A DNA stretch of 64,000 nucleotides. Origin: DASXTK01 sp050744325 (GTDB lineage: Bacteria > Actinomycetota > Acidimicrobiia > Acidimicrobiales > VFJN01). This document shows positions 39,698-48,048 of this stretch, one piece after another (the first letter of the stretch is position 1; each line of letters begins with the position of its first letter). The stretch covers positions 9,470-73,469 of the forward strand of contig JBOGHK010000187.1 in assembly GCA_050744325.1 (NCBI GenBank), written 5' to 3'. The position numbers were made by a program, and so were the translations under genes. The notes under the pieces were generated by a model. It saw only the letters and a program-made list of their open reading frames with translations. It did not search any database and had not been told where the DNA came from.

Positions 39698-41905
39698 ATG
39701 AGGATCGGACGCCACCGCCTCGCCGCACGGCGGATCGCGGTCGGGCTGACCCAGGAGGGGCTCGCCGAGAGGCTCGAGGTGGCGGTGTCGACGGTCGCCC
39801 GGTGGGAGCAGGGAGCGACGGCACCCCGGGCGTGGCAGCGGGGCCGGCTCGCCGAGGCGCTGGAGTTGACGCTGAACCAGCTCGACGAGCTGCTCGCACC
39901 CGACATGGAGACGGCTGTGGCACCGGAGGTGGCAGGAACGCCGGATTCCGGTCGGTCGAGACCATCCGGTCGGCCCGGTCCGTCCGGCTCCGCGTCCGCC
40001 AGCGCGCCGGCCACCGAGCCCGTGCCCCGCGTCCAGGGCTTCGTCGGGCGGGTCCCGCAGGTGGACGAGGTCGTCGCGGCCTTGGACGACCACCTGGTGA
40101 CCGCCGTGATGGGCCGCCGGGGCGTCGGCACATCGGCGTGCGCCTGCAAGGCGGTCCAGGTGAGCAGCGACCGCGGGCCGACCCGGCCCGCGGTGTACGC
40201 CGACCTCCGCGGCCGATCGTCCAGTCGACCGCCGTCGCTCGAGCTCCTCGCCGCCGACGCCATCGCTGCCGCGACGGCCGCAACCGCCGGGGAGGCGCTG
40301 CTGGTCCTCGACAACGTCGACGACCCCGCCATCGTGCAGGGCCTGGTCCCTCCGCCCGACGGCTGCCGCCTGCTGCTGGTCGGCCATCCCGAGCTGGTCG
40401 ACCTGGGGACGGTCCACCCGGTCCCCATCGAGGAGCTGACCGCAGCCGACGCCGCGGCGCTGTTCGAGGTCGCGTCGACGCGCGACCCGACGCGCGATCC
40501 CGGGCCGGTCGGGTCGCGCACCGACCCGACGGTCCGTGAGCTGGTCGACCTGTGCGGCCGCCAGCCGCGGGCGATCGCCGCGCTGGCCCGCGAGATCACC
40601 CACGGGCACCTCGACCTGGACGGTTCGCTCGAGGCCCTGCGTCTCGCCGGCGGTGCGCCACCCCACCGCGCCGTGCGGTTCTTCCTGGCGGCAGCGACCG
40701 TCGCCGACGAGGACGTCGCGTACGACGCGCTGCGAACGCCGTCGCAGCGGCTGTTCCGCCGGCTCGGGCTGGTCGGCTCCGAGCCGCTGGCCCTCGAGGC
40801 GATGGCCAAGCTCGCCGGGCGATCGATCAAGCAGATCGAGGCCCTGGTGGCCGAGCTGTCGCATGGCCGGTTCGTCCGTCCGGTGCCGTCGGTGGCGTCA
40901 GCCGAGGTCACCGAGGGTGGCCGCTACCAGGTGCGTCCGCTGTTGACCACCTACGCCCGGCTCCACCTCCGGCGCGACGAGCCGGTGTGGCGACGGGTTC
41001 GGGCCCAGGTTCGGCTGGTGCGGTATCTGGCCCGTAAGGCCGAGCGGCACGCAGTCCGACCGAGCCGGGCCGGGCGCGAGTGGTTCGAGTGCCACCAACC
41101 GCTGCTCGCCGCGGTCGTCGCGTCGGCGACCGCCCTCGCCGCCGACCAGGCCACGCCGCTTCCGAGGCCGGTGCGCCGCTGGTGGTTCCGGCTCGCCGCG
41201 GCCCTGTGTCGCTGGTATGCCGACGAGGACCGGCTCGACGACTGGTGGGCCGCGTGCGACGCGGTGCACCAGGCAACGGTGGGACGGCGCGCCCCGGTCG
41301 TCGGTCGGCTCCGCAACGAGCTGGGCACGCTGTGGGGGCGGCCCGCGGTTCGAGGATGGGCGCTGAACGAGCGGGGGGTGATCCTGCGCCGACAGGGCGA
41401 CGCCCGGGCTGCGATCGCCGAACTGACCAAAGCCTTGCCACGCCGCGGCCGCCGGGGGGAGGCTCAGGTCCTCACCAACCGCGGCCTCGCGTTCCTCGAC
41501 GTCGACGCGGTGGATGCTGCGATCGCCGACTTCAAGCGGGCGGTGAAGGGGCGTTCGCAGCGCGACCATGTCGGCCTCGGCCTGACCGAGATGGGGCTCG
41601 GTGTCGCCTACCTGCGCTCGGGGGCCGCGTCGGACGCCCGGCGTCACCTGGTCAAGGCGGCCGATGCGTTCGACCGGGCCAGGGACCTGCGGGGCGCCGC
41701 CGCCGCCCGCGCCAACCTGGTGCTCGCCGAGTGGGAGACCGGTGCCCACAACGCCGCGGCCGAAGCCGGCCGGGTCGCGCTGGACAAGTACGCCGAGCTC
41801 GAGCGGCTGACCGGTCGCGCCGACGCCGCGGGCCACGACGCCGCCGTGCGCAACCTGGCTGCGACCACCGAGCGGGCCCTGCGTCGCTCCGAGGAACGCT
41901 CGTAG
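39698..41905 (+). CDS. XRE-HTH / STAND-like / TPR regulator with degenerate P-loop
   Basis: A 735-aa protein. It has an N-terminal XRE helix-turn-helix (LAARRIAVGLTQEGLAERLEVAVSTVARWEQG), a Ser/Gly/Pro linker, then an NB-ARC/STAND-like region that begins FVGRVPQVDEVVAALDD. The P-loop there reads GRRGVGTSA (from G139) instead of GxxGxGKS/T; the Walker-B-like ALLVLDNVDD remains. The C-terminal 250 residues are TPR-like (NERGVILRRQGDARAAIAEL, NRGLAFLDVDAVDAAIADF, GVAYLRSGAASDARRHLVKA). Likely a cytosolic regulator of nearby or secondary-metabolism genes. Loss of the P-loop lysine suggests it does not hydrolyse ATP normally. Confidence 0.82.
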   Translation: MRIGRHRLAARRIAVGLTQEGLAERLEVAVSTVARWEQGATAPRAWQRGRLAEALELTLNQLDELLAPDMETAVAPEVAGTPDSGRSRPSGRPGPSGSASASAPATEPVPRVQGFVGRVPQVDEVVAALDDHLVTAVMGRRGVGTSACACKAVQVSSDRGPTRPAVYADLRGRSSSRPPSLELLAADAIAAATAATAGEALLVLDNVDDPAIVQGLVPPPDGCRLLLVGHPELVDLGTVHPVPIEELTAADAAALFEVASTRDPTRDPGPVGSRTDPTVRELVDLCGRQPRAIAALAREITHGHLDLDGSLEALRLAGGAPPHRAVRFFLAAATVADEDVAYDALRTPSQRLFRRLGLVGSEPLALEAMAKLAGRSIKQIEALVAELSHGRFVRPVPSVASAEVTEGGRYQVRPLLTTYARLHLRRDEPVWRRVRAQVRLVRYLARKAERHAVRPSRAGREWFECHQPLLAAVVASATALAADQATPLPRPVRRWWFRLAAALCRWYADEDRLDDWWAACDAVHQATVGRRAPVVGRLRNELGTLWGRPAVRGWALNERGVILRRQGDARAAIAELTKALPRRGRRGEAQVLTNRGLAFLDVDAVDAAIADFKRAVKGRSQRDHVGLGLTEMGLGVAYLRSGAASDARRHLVKAADAFDRARDLRGAAAARANLVLAEWETGAHNAAAEAGRVALDKYAELERLTGRADAAGHDAAVRNLAATTERALRRSEERS

Positions 41906-42096
41906 GCTCCGCGCGACCGGTCATGTCGTCGGTTGATGTCATCGGTTCATCGCTGCATCGATGAGTTTCCGCGGCCACGGACGTTGTATGTGCCGAAGGC
42001 ATCGACAACGACGATCGGAACCAACGTCACCAGCGGCCTGGTGCTGCGATGACCGACCCGATCGACCCGACCCATGTCACGAACGGAGAACCCACG

Positions 42097-42519
42097 ATGG
42101 ACCTCAAGCTCGAGCTCGTCCTCCTGCCGGTGAACGACGTGGACCGCGCCAAGGCGTTCTACGTCGACCAGCTCGGCTTCAACCTCGACGTCGACCACCA
42201 GCCCAACGACGAGTTCCGCGTCGTGCAGATGACACCCCCCGGCTCCGCATGCTCGGTCACCTTGGGCATCGGGATCACCGACGCCACACCCGGATCGGTC
42301 CGTGGCACGCACCTGGTGGTCACCGACATCGACAAGGCGCGCTCCGAGCTGGTGGGGCGGGGCGTCGAAGTCAACGAGATCCGCCACATGACGCCGGACG
42401 GATGGCAGCCCGGCACCGACCCCCAGCACACCAGGTACAACTCGTTCGCCGACTTCGCCGACCCGGACGGCAACACCTGGATCCTGCAGGAGGTCCGACA
42501 AGACAAGCCGGCGTCGTGA
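42097..42519 (+). CDS. VOC/glyoxalase-like protein
   Basis: A 140-aa VOC-fold protein: LKLELVLLPVNDVDRAKAFYVDQLGFNLDVDHQ and FADFADPDGNTWILQEV. ATG 42097 is selected over GTG/ATG 42049 because GGAGA sits eight bases upstream and the extra N-terminus is not family-like. GTGA couples it to the ECF sigma factor gene downstream. The role is probably resistance or detoxification; the substrate is unknown. Confidence 0.85.
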   Translation: MDLKLELVLLPVNDVDRAKAFYVDQLGFNLDVDHQPNDEFRVVQMTPPGSACSVTLGIGITDATPGSVRGTHLVVTDIDKARSELVGRGVEVNEIRHMTPDGWQPGTDPQHTRYNSFADFADPDGNTWILQEVRQDKPAS

Positions 42520-43481
42520 CCGGCACGGTCGCTGACCAGGCCGCCTTCGAGGAGCTCGCCCGGCGCCACCGGCGCGAGCTCCACGTCCACTGCTACCGAA
42601 TGTTGGCGTCCTTCGACGAGGCGGAGGACGCCGTGCAGGAGACCTTCCTGCGGGCGTGGCGTGCCCGCGAGCAGTTCGAGGGCGACGCCCTGTTTCGGGC
42701 CTGGCTGTACCGGATCGCGACCAACGTGTGCCTCGACCTGATCCGGCGCCGGTCGCGGCGGGTGGCCGCGCTGGAGTCGTTCGCCGAGGTTCCCTGGCTG
42801 CAGCCCTATCCCGATCGACTGCTGGACGAGATCGCCCTCGACAGCCAGGACGAGCCCGACGCGGTGGTGATCGAGCGCGAGACCATCGAGCTGGCGTTCG
42901 TTGCCGCGCTGCAGGTACTGCCGGCCCGACAGCGGGCGGCGCTGGTGCTGCGCGACGTGTTGGGCTGGTCGGCGAACGAGACGGCGGCGGCGCTCGACAC
43001 CAGCGTCGCCGCCGCCAACAGTGCCCTCCAGCGAGCGCGGGCCACGATGGGCCAGCACCTGCCGTCGCACCGGCTCGACTGGTCGGCCGCGGCCTCCGAG
43101 CCGAGCCCCGAGGAGCGCGCACTGCTGGATGCGTTCATCGACGCCCACGAGCGGTGCGACGCGACCGCGGCCATGGCGATCGCGACCCAGGACCTGCGCA
43201 TCACGATGCCACCGGCACCGATCGTCTTCGACGGGATCGATGTCATCCGGCCCTCGCTCGAGACCGCTTTCGGCGTCGAGCGGGACGGCGACTGGCGGCT
43301 GGTCCCCACCATGGCCAACCGTATGCCGACGGCCGCCAGCTACCTGCTGCGCCCCGGCGACACCGAGTTCCGGGCGTTCAAGTTCGACGTCCTGCGCATC
43401 GAGGACGACCTCGTCGCCGAGATCACCACCTTCGGCGCCGCGCTGTTCCCGGTCTTCGACCTCCCGCCGACGCTGAGCTGA
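42516..43481 (+). CDS. ECF RNA polymerase sigma factor with SnoaL-like C-terminus
   Basis: A 321-aa sigma factor. Region 2 is LARRHRRELHVHCYRMLASFDEAEDAVQETFLRAWRAREQFEGDALFRAWLYRIATNVCLDLIRRR and region 4 is LPARQRAALVLRDVLGWSANETAAALDTSVAAANSALQRARATM. An NTF2/SnoaL-like domain (ERALLDAFIDAHERCDATAAMAIATQDLRITMPP) follows, as in the SigJ/SigX5-type group. It overlaps the VOC gene by four bases. It is a paralogue of the ECF gene at 32 kb, which has the same domain order. Confidence 0.9.
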   Translation: MTGTVADQAAFEELARRHRRELHVHCYRMLASFDEAEDAVQETFLRAWRAREQFEGDALFRAWLYRIATNVCLDLIRRRSRRVAALESFAEVPWLQPYPDRLLDEIALDSQDEPDAVVIERETIELAFVAALQVLPARQRAALVLRDVLGWSANETAAALDTSVAAANSALQRARATMGQHLPSHRLDWSAAASEPSPEERALLDAFIDAHERCDATAAMAIATQDLRITMPPAPIVFDGIDVIRPSLETAFGVERDGDWRLVPTMANRMPTAASYLLRPGDTEFRAFKFDVLRIEDDLVAEITTFGAALFPVFDLPPTLS

Positions 43482-43623
43482 TCGGAGGGATGTCGTCGTC
43501 GACGTCGGTGACCACGAAGTGAGCTCGGCGACCCGGGCCCGCGGCGTGCGGAGCAGCATGTCGGCGATGCCCGGGTTGGTTGTCGCTCCCTCGTCGTTCC
43601 GGTGTGAGCGTAGGATGGAACGG

Positions 43624-44250
43624 TCAGGCGACGGCTTCGACGTGGGCGGGCGCGGGCGTCAGTGCCACCTCCATCGCACCGACGAGGGCGACGTAGGGCC
43701 TCGGGTCGGTCGGGCTGATGTGGCTCATGATGTCGAGCACCAGCGTGTCGTCGGTGTCGTCGAGGTAGCGACCGACCGTGGGGAACAGCTCGGCGTCCTC
43801 GCGCAGGCCGTGAAGCTCGAACAATCGGACGAAGCCCTCGGCGCTGCGGACGTAGGCGTCGAGGGCCAGCGGCCGGTCGCGCTCGTCGTCGCGCTGCATG
43901 CGGCGCCACGCCACGTCGAGGCAGGCGAAGTAGGCACGCGCCTGGTCGTGGTGGTCGAACATCCACGTGGCGGTGGAGGCATCCATGCCCCGGGCGACGG
44001 CCAGCGGCACGATCGCCTCCTCGGCCCTCAGGTGGTGGGCATCGACGAAGTTGGTGGTGAGGTAGACCAGGGTGCCCATGGCGCTGCGCAGGTCGGCCGG
44101 GAGCGGGTCGGCCTCGGGCAGCGCCCGGATCCAGGTGCAGATGCGGTTGACGCAGTCGAAGATCCGCTCGCCGAGGAGGTGCTCCTGCTCGAGCACCTCC
44201 TCGAAGGACCGCCCGCCAAGCACCGCGTCGATCGGCTCGGCCTCGCTCAT
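43624..44250 (-). CDS. hemerythrin-like (HHE) protein
   Basis: A 208-aa four-helix protein with a likely diiron pattern: FEEVLEQEHLLGERI, FVDAHHLRAEEAIVPLA, WMFDHHDQARAYFACL, and FVRLFELHGLREDAELFPTV. These place His and Glu residues where HHE cation-binding domains bind two irons. Such proteins sense or store oxygen or NO, or react with oxidants. It is a monocistronic minus-strand gene. Confidence 0.78.
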   Translation of the reverse strand: MSEAEPIDAVLGGRSFEEVLEQEHLLGERIFDCVNRICTWIRALPEADPLPADLRSAMGTLVYLTTNFVDAHHLRAEEAIVPLAVARGMDASTATWMFDHHDQARAYFACLDVAWRRMQRDDERDRPLALDAYVRSAEGFVRLFELHGLREDAELFPTVGRYLDDTDDTLVLDIMSHISPTDPRPYVALVGAMEVALTPAPAHVEAVA

Positions 44251-44463
44251 GGCCGGTCAGCCCCCACGATGCAGGCCCGGGTGTCGGGCGCCGCCGCTTC
44301 TGCGACGTAGGACAGGCACAGGCTCGACAGGATTCGGCTCATCGCACGACCCCTTCTTTCGGCAGTGGGTTCCTACTCCGACGGAGAACTACTCACGGTG
44401 GTAACAGTCCCTCATTAGGTGGCTGTCGAAACCCACTGCGGTGTTGCCGGCGGCAACCCGACC

Positions 44464-44526
44464 ACGGGCAACGGGCAACGGGCAACGGGCAACGGGCAAC
44501 GGGCAACGGGCAACGGGCAACGGGCA
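44464..44526 (+). repeat. nine perfect tandem copies of ACGGGCA
   Basis: The 7-bp unit ACGGGCA is repeated nine times without a mismatch and ends 20 bp before the MarR start codon. The interval 44251-44546 holds nothing else apart from the MarR operator-like site. Perfect short repeats at this position are prone to slippage and could alter promoter geometry. Confidence 0.95.
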
Positions 44527-44528
44527 AT

Positions 44529-44547
44529 TAGTTGTAGCATCGAACTA
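44529..44547. promoter_or_regulatory. MarR operator-like palindrome
   Basis: TAGTT (44529-44533) and AACTA (44543-44547) are inverted arms with a 9-bp spacer, immediately before and touching the ATG of marR. The sequence resembles MarR-family operators and would allow autorepression. Confidence 0.5.
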
Positions 44548-45005
44548 TGAACGGTGGGCCGGCCGAAACCGGCGACGCTGGCGACCAGCTGCACCGCCGG
44601 ATGGTCGCTTTCGTGCGGGCGTTCGGGCTGCATCGGCCCGACGAGACGCCATGTGGGGCACCGGTCCCGGTGTCGGAGGCCCATGCGGTCACGGTGCTCG
44701 ATGAGCACGGGGCGCTGACGCAGAGCCAGCTCGCGCTCCATCTGGGACTCACGAAGTCGACGGTGAGCCGGCTGGTCGACCAGCTCGAACGCCGGGGCTG
44801 GGCCCAGCGGCAGGTCGGCGACGGCGATGCCCGCCAACGGCTGATCGCGCTCACCAACGAGGGCGCCAAGGCCAGCCGCGAGATCGGCACCCTCCGCAGG
44901 GACCGGTTGCGCCGGCTGTTCGACCAGATCCCCGAGCATGAACGGCCTGCCGTCCTCGCCGCGCTCGACGCCCTGGTCGCCGCCGCCCGCCAGGACCCGT
45001 CATGA
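44547..45005 (+). CDS. MarR-family transcriptional regulator
   Basis: A 152-aa regulator with a winged helix: VSEAHAVTVLDEHGALTQSQLALHLGLTKSTVSRLVDQLERRGWAQRQVGDGDARQRLIALTNEG. The recognition helix and the wing (DGDARQR) are intact. It ends in an ATGA overlap with the lipoprotein gene. Expression is probably set by the palindrome and heptanucleotide tract just upstream. Confidence 0.92.
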   Translation: MNGGPAETGDAGDQLHRRMVAFVRAFGLHRPDETPCGAPVPVSEAHAVTVLDEHGALTQSQLALHLGLTKSTVSRLVDQLERRGWAQRQVGDGDARQRLIALTNEGAKASREIGTLRRDRLRRLFDQIPEHERPAVLAALDALVAAARQDPS

Positions 45006-45550
45006 CCCACCTTCGCCGTCCACGCACCATCCGCCTGCACCGCCAGGTGCCGACCTTGGCGCTCGCGGCCGCCGCCCTCGTCGGGGTCGGCGCATGCGGC
45101 GGCGACGGGAGCGGGGGTGACGGAGCCACCAGCGACGACCGGCGCGACCGCCAAGCCGAGGTCGCGGAGCGCGGCGCCGACGTCATGCCTTTCGATCTCG
45201 ATGCCACCACCCACCGCTTCGAGCCGACCGACGACGGTCTGGTGCAGACGGTCGTGGCCGACGATCCCGGTGACAGCGAGCAGGTCGCGCTGGTGCGTCA
45301 GCACCTCGCGGACGAGGCCGAGCGCTTCCGCCAGGGCGACTACGCCGACCCGGCGGCGATCCACGGCAACGACATGCCGGGTCTCGGCGAGCTCGAAGCC
45401 GGCGCCGACGCGATCAGGGTCGACCTGGCAGACGCCGCCGCCGGAGCCCGGCTCACCTTCACCGCCGAGGACGTCGCCCTGGTCGACGCCCTCCACCGCT
45501 GGGCAGACGCTCAGACCATGGATCACGGCGCCCACGCCGAAGCACCCTGA
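45002..45550 (+). CDS. lipoprotein of unknown function
   Basis: A 182-aa protein: basic N-terminus, hydrophobic LALAAAALVGVG, and lipobox VGAC (Cys32), followed by a Gly/Asp/Ser-rich spacer. The folded part (DLDATTHRFEPTDDGLVQTVVADDPGDSEQVALVRQHLADEAERFRQGDYADPAAIHGNDMPGLGELEAG) is one I do not recognise. It contains His/Asp/Met residues that could bind metal, and ends MDHGAHAEAP. It is coupled to MarR, so it is probably MarR-controlled. Confidence 0.78.
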   Translation: MTHLRRPRTIRLHRQVPTLALAAAALVGVGACGGDGSGGDGATSDDRRDRQAEVAERGADVMPFDLDATTHRFEPTDDGLVQTVVADDPGDSEQVALVRQHLADEAERFRQGDYADPAAIHGNDMPGLGELEAGADAIRVDLADAAAGARLTFTAEDVALVDALHRWADAQTMDHGAHAEAP

Positions 45551-45621
45551 CTCTCCGTTGCCTGGACCCTACGTGCGGCGAGGCGCGTCGTCGGGACGAT
45601 CTAGACGTTGACCGCGCCTTC

Positions 45622-45649
45622 TGTAAGTGCTTTCATGAATGCGCTTACA
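45622..45649. promoter_or_regulatory. LacI-type operator, 28-bp palindrome
   Basis: Two 14-bp LacI-family-like half operators lie back to back: TGTAAGTGCTTTCA (45622-45635) and TGAATGCGCTTACA (45636-45649). Together they form a 28-bp palindrome centred on TTCATGAA with few mismatches. Each resembles the common TGTAAGCGCTTACA operator. It lies just upstream of the preferred TTG start of the LacI gene. Confidence 0.75.
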
Positions 45650-45673
45650 CCGTCGAACCGAGGGGGACGCCGG

Positions 45674-46729
45674 TTGGCGAGGTCGAAGGATCCCCAGCGA
45701 CCGAACGTCTACGAGGTCGCCCAGCGGGCCGGTGTGTCGATCGCCACCGTCTCCCGCGTGCTGCACGGCAGCGCGCCGGTGGCCGCCGAGACCCGCCAGC
45801 GGGTCCTCCAGGCAGCCGACGAGCTGCGCTGGCGGCCCAGCCGCCTGGCGCGGGCCTTCATCCAACAGACCCACGATGCCGTCGGCATCGTCTTCCCCGA
45901 CATCTCGGGGCCATACTACTCGCAGGTCATCCGGGGATTCGAGGAGCAGGCGGTCGAGCGCAAGTGCGCGGTGCTGATCCTCGGCACGCACGGCCGCCAC
46001 CATGCCGACGAGCTGGTGTACGACCTGGCCGACCGGGTCGACGGGCTGCTGGTGATGGGCCGTACGGTCAGCGACGAGATCGTCCAGGCCATCGACCGCC
46101 CGACCATGCCGGTCGTGCTGTTGGCCCGACCGCCGGTGGGCGACATCCCGGCCGTCCGTGCCGCCAACACCGGCTCGGCCGAAGCAGTCACCCGCCACCT
46201 TCTCGAGCACGGCCGTCGCCACCTGGTCTTCCTCGGCGACCCCGACCTGTCAGCCGACGTACGCGAGCGCTGGAGCGGCTTTCGCCGCGCGCTGCGGCGG
46301 GCGGGCGTCCCCGACGTCGACGACGCGCTGGTGTCGTGCGGTGGCTTCGACGTCGACCACGGCCACAAGGCCGGGCTGGGCCTGCTGCGCCGCACCGAGC
46401 CGCTCGACGCCGTGGTCTGTGCCAACGACGAGGTGGCGTCCGGCGTCTACCTGGCCGCCGCGGGCTCCGGCGTCCGGGTGCCCGACGACGTCGCCGTCAC
46501 CGGCTGGGACGACACCGCCATCGCCACCCACCTCGAGCCCTCGCTCACCACCGTCCGCCAGCCGATGCAGCAGCTCGGCGTCCGTGCCGCCGGTCTGCTC
46601 TTCGACCGGGTCGAAGGCCACCCCGCGGCATCCACCGTCCTCCGCACCTCGCTCGTGGTCCGTGAGAGCTGCGGATGCCGACGGCAACGACGTGAGCCGC
46701 CCGCGCAACCTGCAAGGGGGAAGTCATGA
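45674..46729 (+). CDS. LacI-family transcriptional regulator
   Basis: A 351-aa regulator from TTG 45674. The DNA-binding domain PNVYEVAQRAGVSIATVSRVLHGSAPVAAETRQRVLQAADELRWRPSRLARAF, with hinge helix, is followed by a periplasmic-binding-type sensor domain (AVGIVFPDISGPYYSQVIRGFEEQ, VTGWDDTAIATHLEPSLTTVRQP). TTG is preferred because AGGGGGA lies about seven bases upstream and it places the HTH at the expected distance from the N-terminus. ATG 45635 is the alternative but would sit within the operator. It overlaps the start of the sugar-binding protein gene and likely represses this operon until a sugar binds. Confidence 0.9.
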   Translation: MARSKDPQRPNVYEVAQRAGVSIATVSRVLHGSAPVAAETRQRVLQAADELRWRPSRLARAFIQQTHDAVGIVFPDISGPYYSQVIRGFEEQAVERKCAVLILGTHGRHHADELVYDLADRVDGLLVMGRTVSDEIVQAIDRPTMPVVLLARPPVGDIPAVRAANTGSAEAVTRHLLEHGRRHLVFLGDPDLSADVRERWSGFRRALRRAGVPDVDDALVSCGGFDVDHGHKAGLGLLRRTEPLDAVVCANDEVASGVYLAAAGSGVRVPDDVAVTGWDDTAIATHLEPSLTTVRQPMQQLGVRAAGLLFDRVEGHPAASTVLRTSLVVRESCGCRRQRREPPAQPARGKS

Positions 46730-48048
46730 ACCGCCACCGAATCATCACCGACCCGCACGGACCTGGTCCGAACGCCGGGTCGAATCGACGCCGGAGCAGG
46801 ATCCAGCTCGCCGCGGCCGTCGCTGCGCTGCTGGCCCTGCTGGCCACAGCCTGCGGGGGCGACGACGACAGCGACAGCGCCGCCACCGACGGCGGCGGCG
46901 GCGCCAGCGGCGAGATCACCGTCTGGGCCATGGGTGCCGAGGGCGAACAGCTCGGCGAGTTCGCCGAGGAGTTCATGGCCGAGAACCCCGACATCACCGT
47001 CAACGTCGATCCGCTGGCCTGGGACGTCGCCCACGAACGGCTGATCACCGCGATCGCCGGCGACGAGGCCCCCGACGTGAGCCAGATGGGCACCACGTGG
47101 ATGGGCGAGTTCGCCTCGATCGGCGCGCTGGCCGAGGTGCCCGACGACGTCGACATGGACGCCTACTTCGAGGGCGCCCGCGACACCGCGATCGTGGACG
47201 AGGTCGCCTATGGCGTGCCCTGGTACGTGGAGACACGCCTCCTCTACTACCGCACCGACCTCGCCGAGCAGGCCGGGATCACCGAGCCACCCGGCGACTG
47301 GGACGAGCTCAGGGCCATGGCCGAAGCCATGCAGCAGCAGGCGGGCTCGGAGTGGGGCATCTACCTGCAGCCCGGGCAGACCGGCGCATGGCAGACGTTC
47401 ATGCCGTTCTTCTGGCAGCGCGGCGGCGACATCCTCGCCGACGACAGCGAGTTCGCGCTCGATTCGCCCGAGATGGTCGAGGCCGTCGAGTTCTACCAGT
47501 CGTTCTACGACGATGGCCTGAGCCCGTCGTCGGTACCCGAGGGCTTCGACATCACCCCGGCGTTCGTGCAGGGCACCCACCCGATGTTCTTCAGCGGGCC
47601 GTGGCACATGAGCCTCATCGAAGACCTCGGCGGCGCCGACATCGAAGGCCGCTGGGCGGTCGCGCCGATGCCCCAGGAGGAGTCCGGCACGTCGTTCGTC
47701 GGCGGCAGCGACCTCGTGGTGTTCGAGGGAAGCGACAACTCCGAGGCGGCGTGGGAGTTCGTCCGCTGGCTGTCGACCCCCGAAGTCCAGGGCCGCTGGT
47801 ACGAGGCGGTCAGCGCGCTGCCGGCCGTCGAGTCGGCCTGGCAGGAGGGTGAGCTGGCGAGCGACGACAACCTGGCCATCTTCGGCGACCAGCTGTCCGA
47901 TGCGATCCATCCGCCGGCCATCTCGACCTGGGAGCAGATCGCCACCGAGATCGACGGCGAGCTCGAGCGGGTGGCGGCCGGCGAGGCCTCGCCCGAAGAC
48001 GCCGCCCAAGCCATGCAGGAGAGCGCGAGCAGCATCGGCGTGGGATGA
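46726..48048 (+). CDS. sugar ABC transporter substrate-binding lipoprotein
   Basis: A 440-aa family 1 solute-binding lipoprotein: signal with hydrophobic IQLAAAVAALLALLATAC and lipobox cysteine C43, then an Asp/Ser/Gly spacer. The body starts EITVWAMGAEGEQLGEFAEEFMAENPDITV and contains YGVPWYVETRLLYYRTDLAEQAG and FVGGSDLVVFEGSDNSEAAWEFVRWLS, typical of oligosaccharide binders. ATGA overlaps with lacI and with the first permease show a single operon. Confidence 0.92.
   Translation: MNRHRIITDPHGPGPNAGSNRRRSRIQLAAAVAALLALLATACGGDDDSDSAATDGGGGASGEITVWAMGAEGEQLGEFAEEFMAENPDITVNVDPLAWDVAHERLITAIAGDEAPDVSQMGTTWMGEFASIGALAEVPDDVDMDAYFEGARDTAIVDEVAYGVPWYVETRLLYYRTDLAEQAGITEPPGDWDELRAMAEAMQQQAGSEWGIYLQPGQTGAWQTFMPFFWQRGGDILADDSEFALDSPEMVEAVEFYQSFYDDGLSPSSVPEGFDITPAFVQGTHPMFFSGPWHMSLIEDLGGADIEGRWAVAPMPQEESGTSFVGGSDLVVFEGSDNSEAAWEFVRWLSTPEVQGRWYEAVSALPAVESAWQEGELASDDNLAIFGDQLSDAIHPPAISTWEQIATEIDGELERVAAGEASPEDAAQAMQESASSIGVG

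Noticed and set aside
38999..40864. 621-codon minus-strand open frame
   Set aside because: It runs antisense through the STAND regulator and across the promoter to the HEAT-like gene. The sequence has no recognisable domain.
44464..44526. CRISPR array
   Set aside because: The units are 7 bp and directly adjacent, with no spacers and no cas genes nearby. It is a microsatellite.
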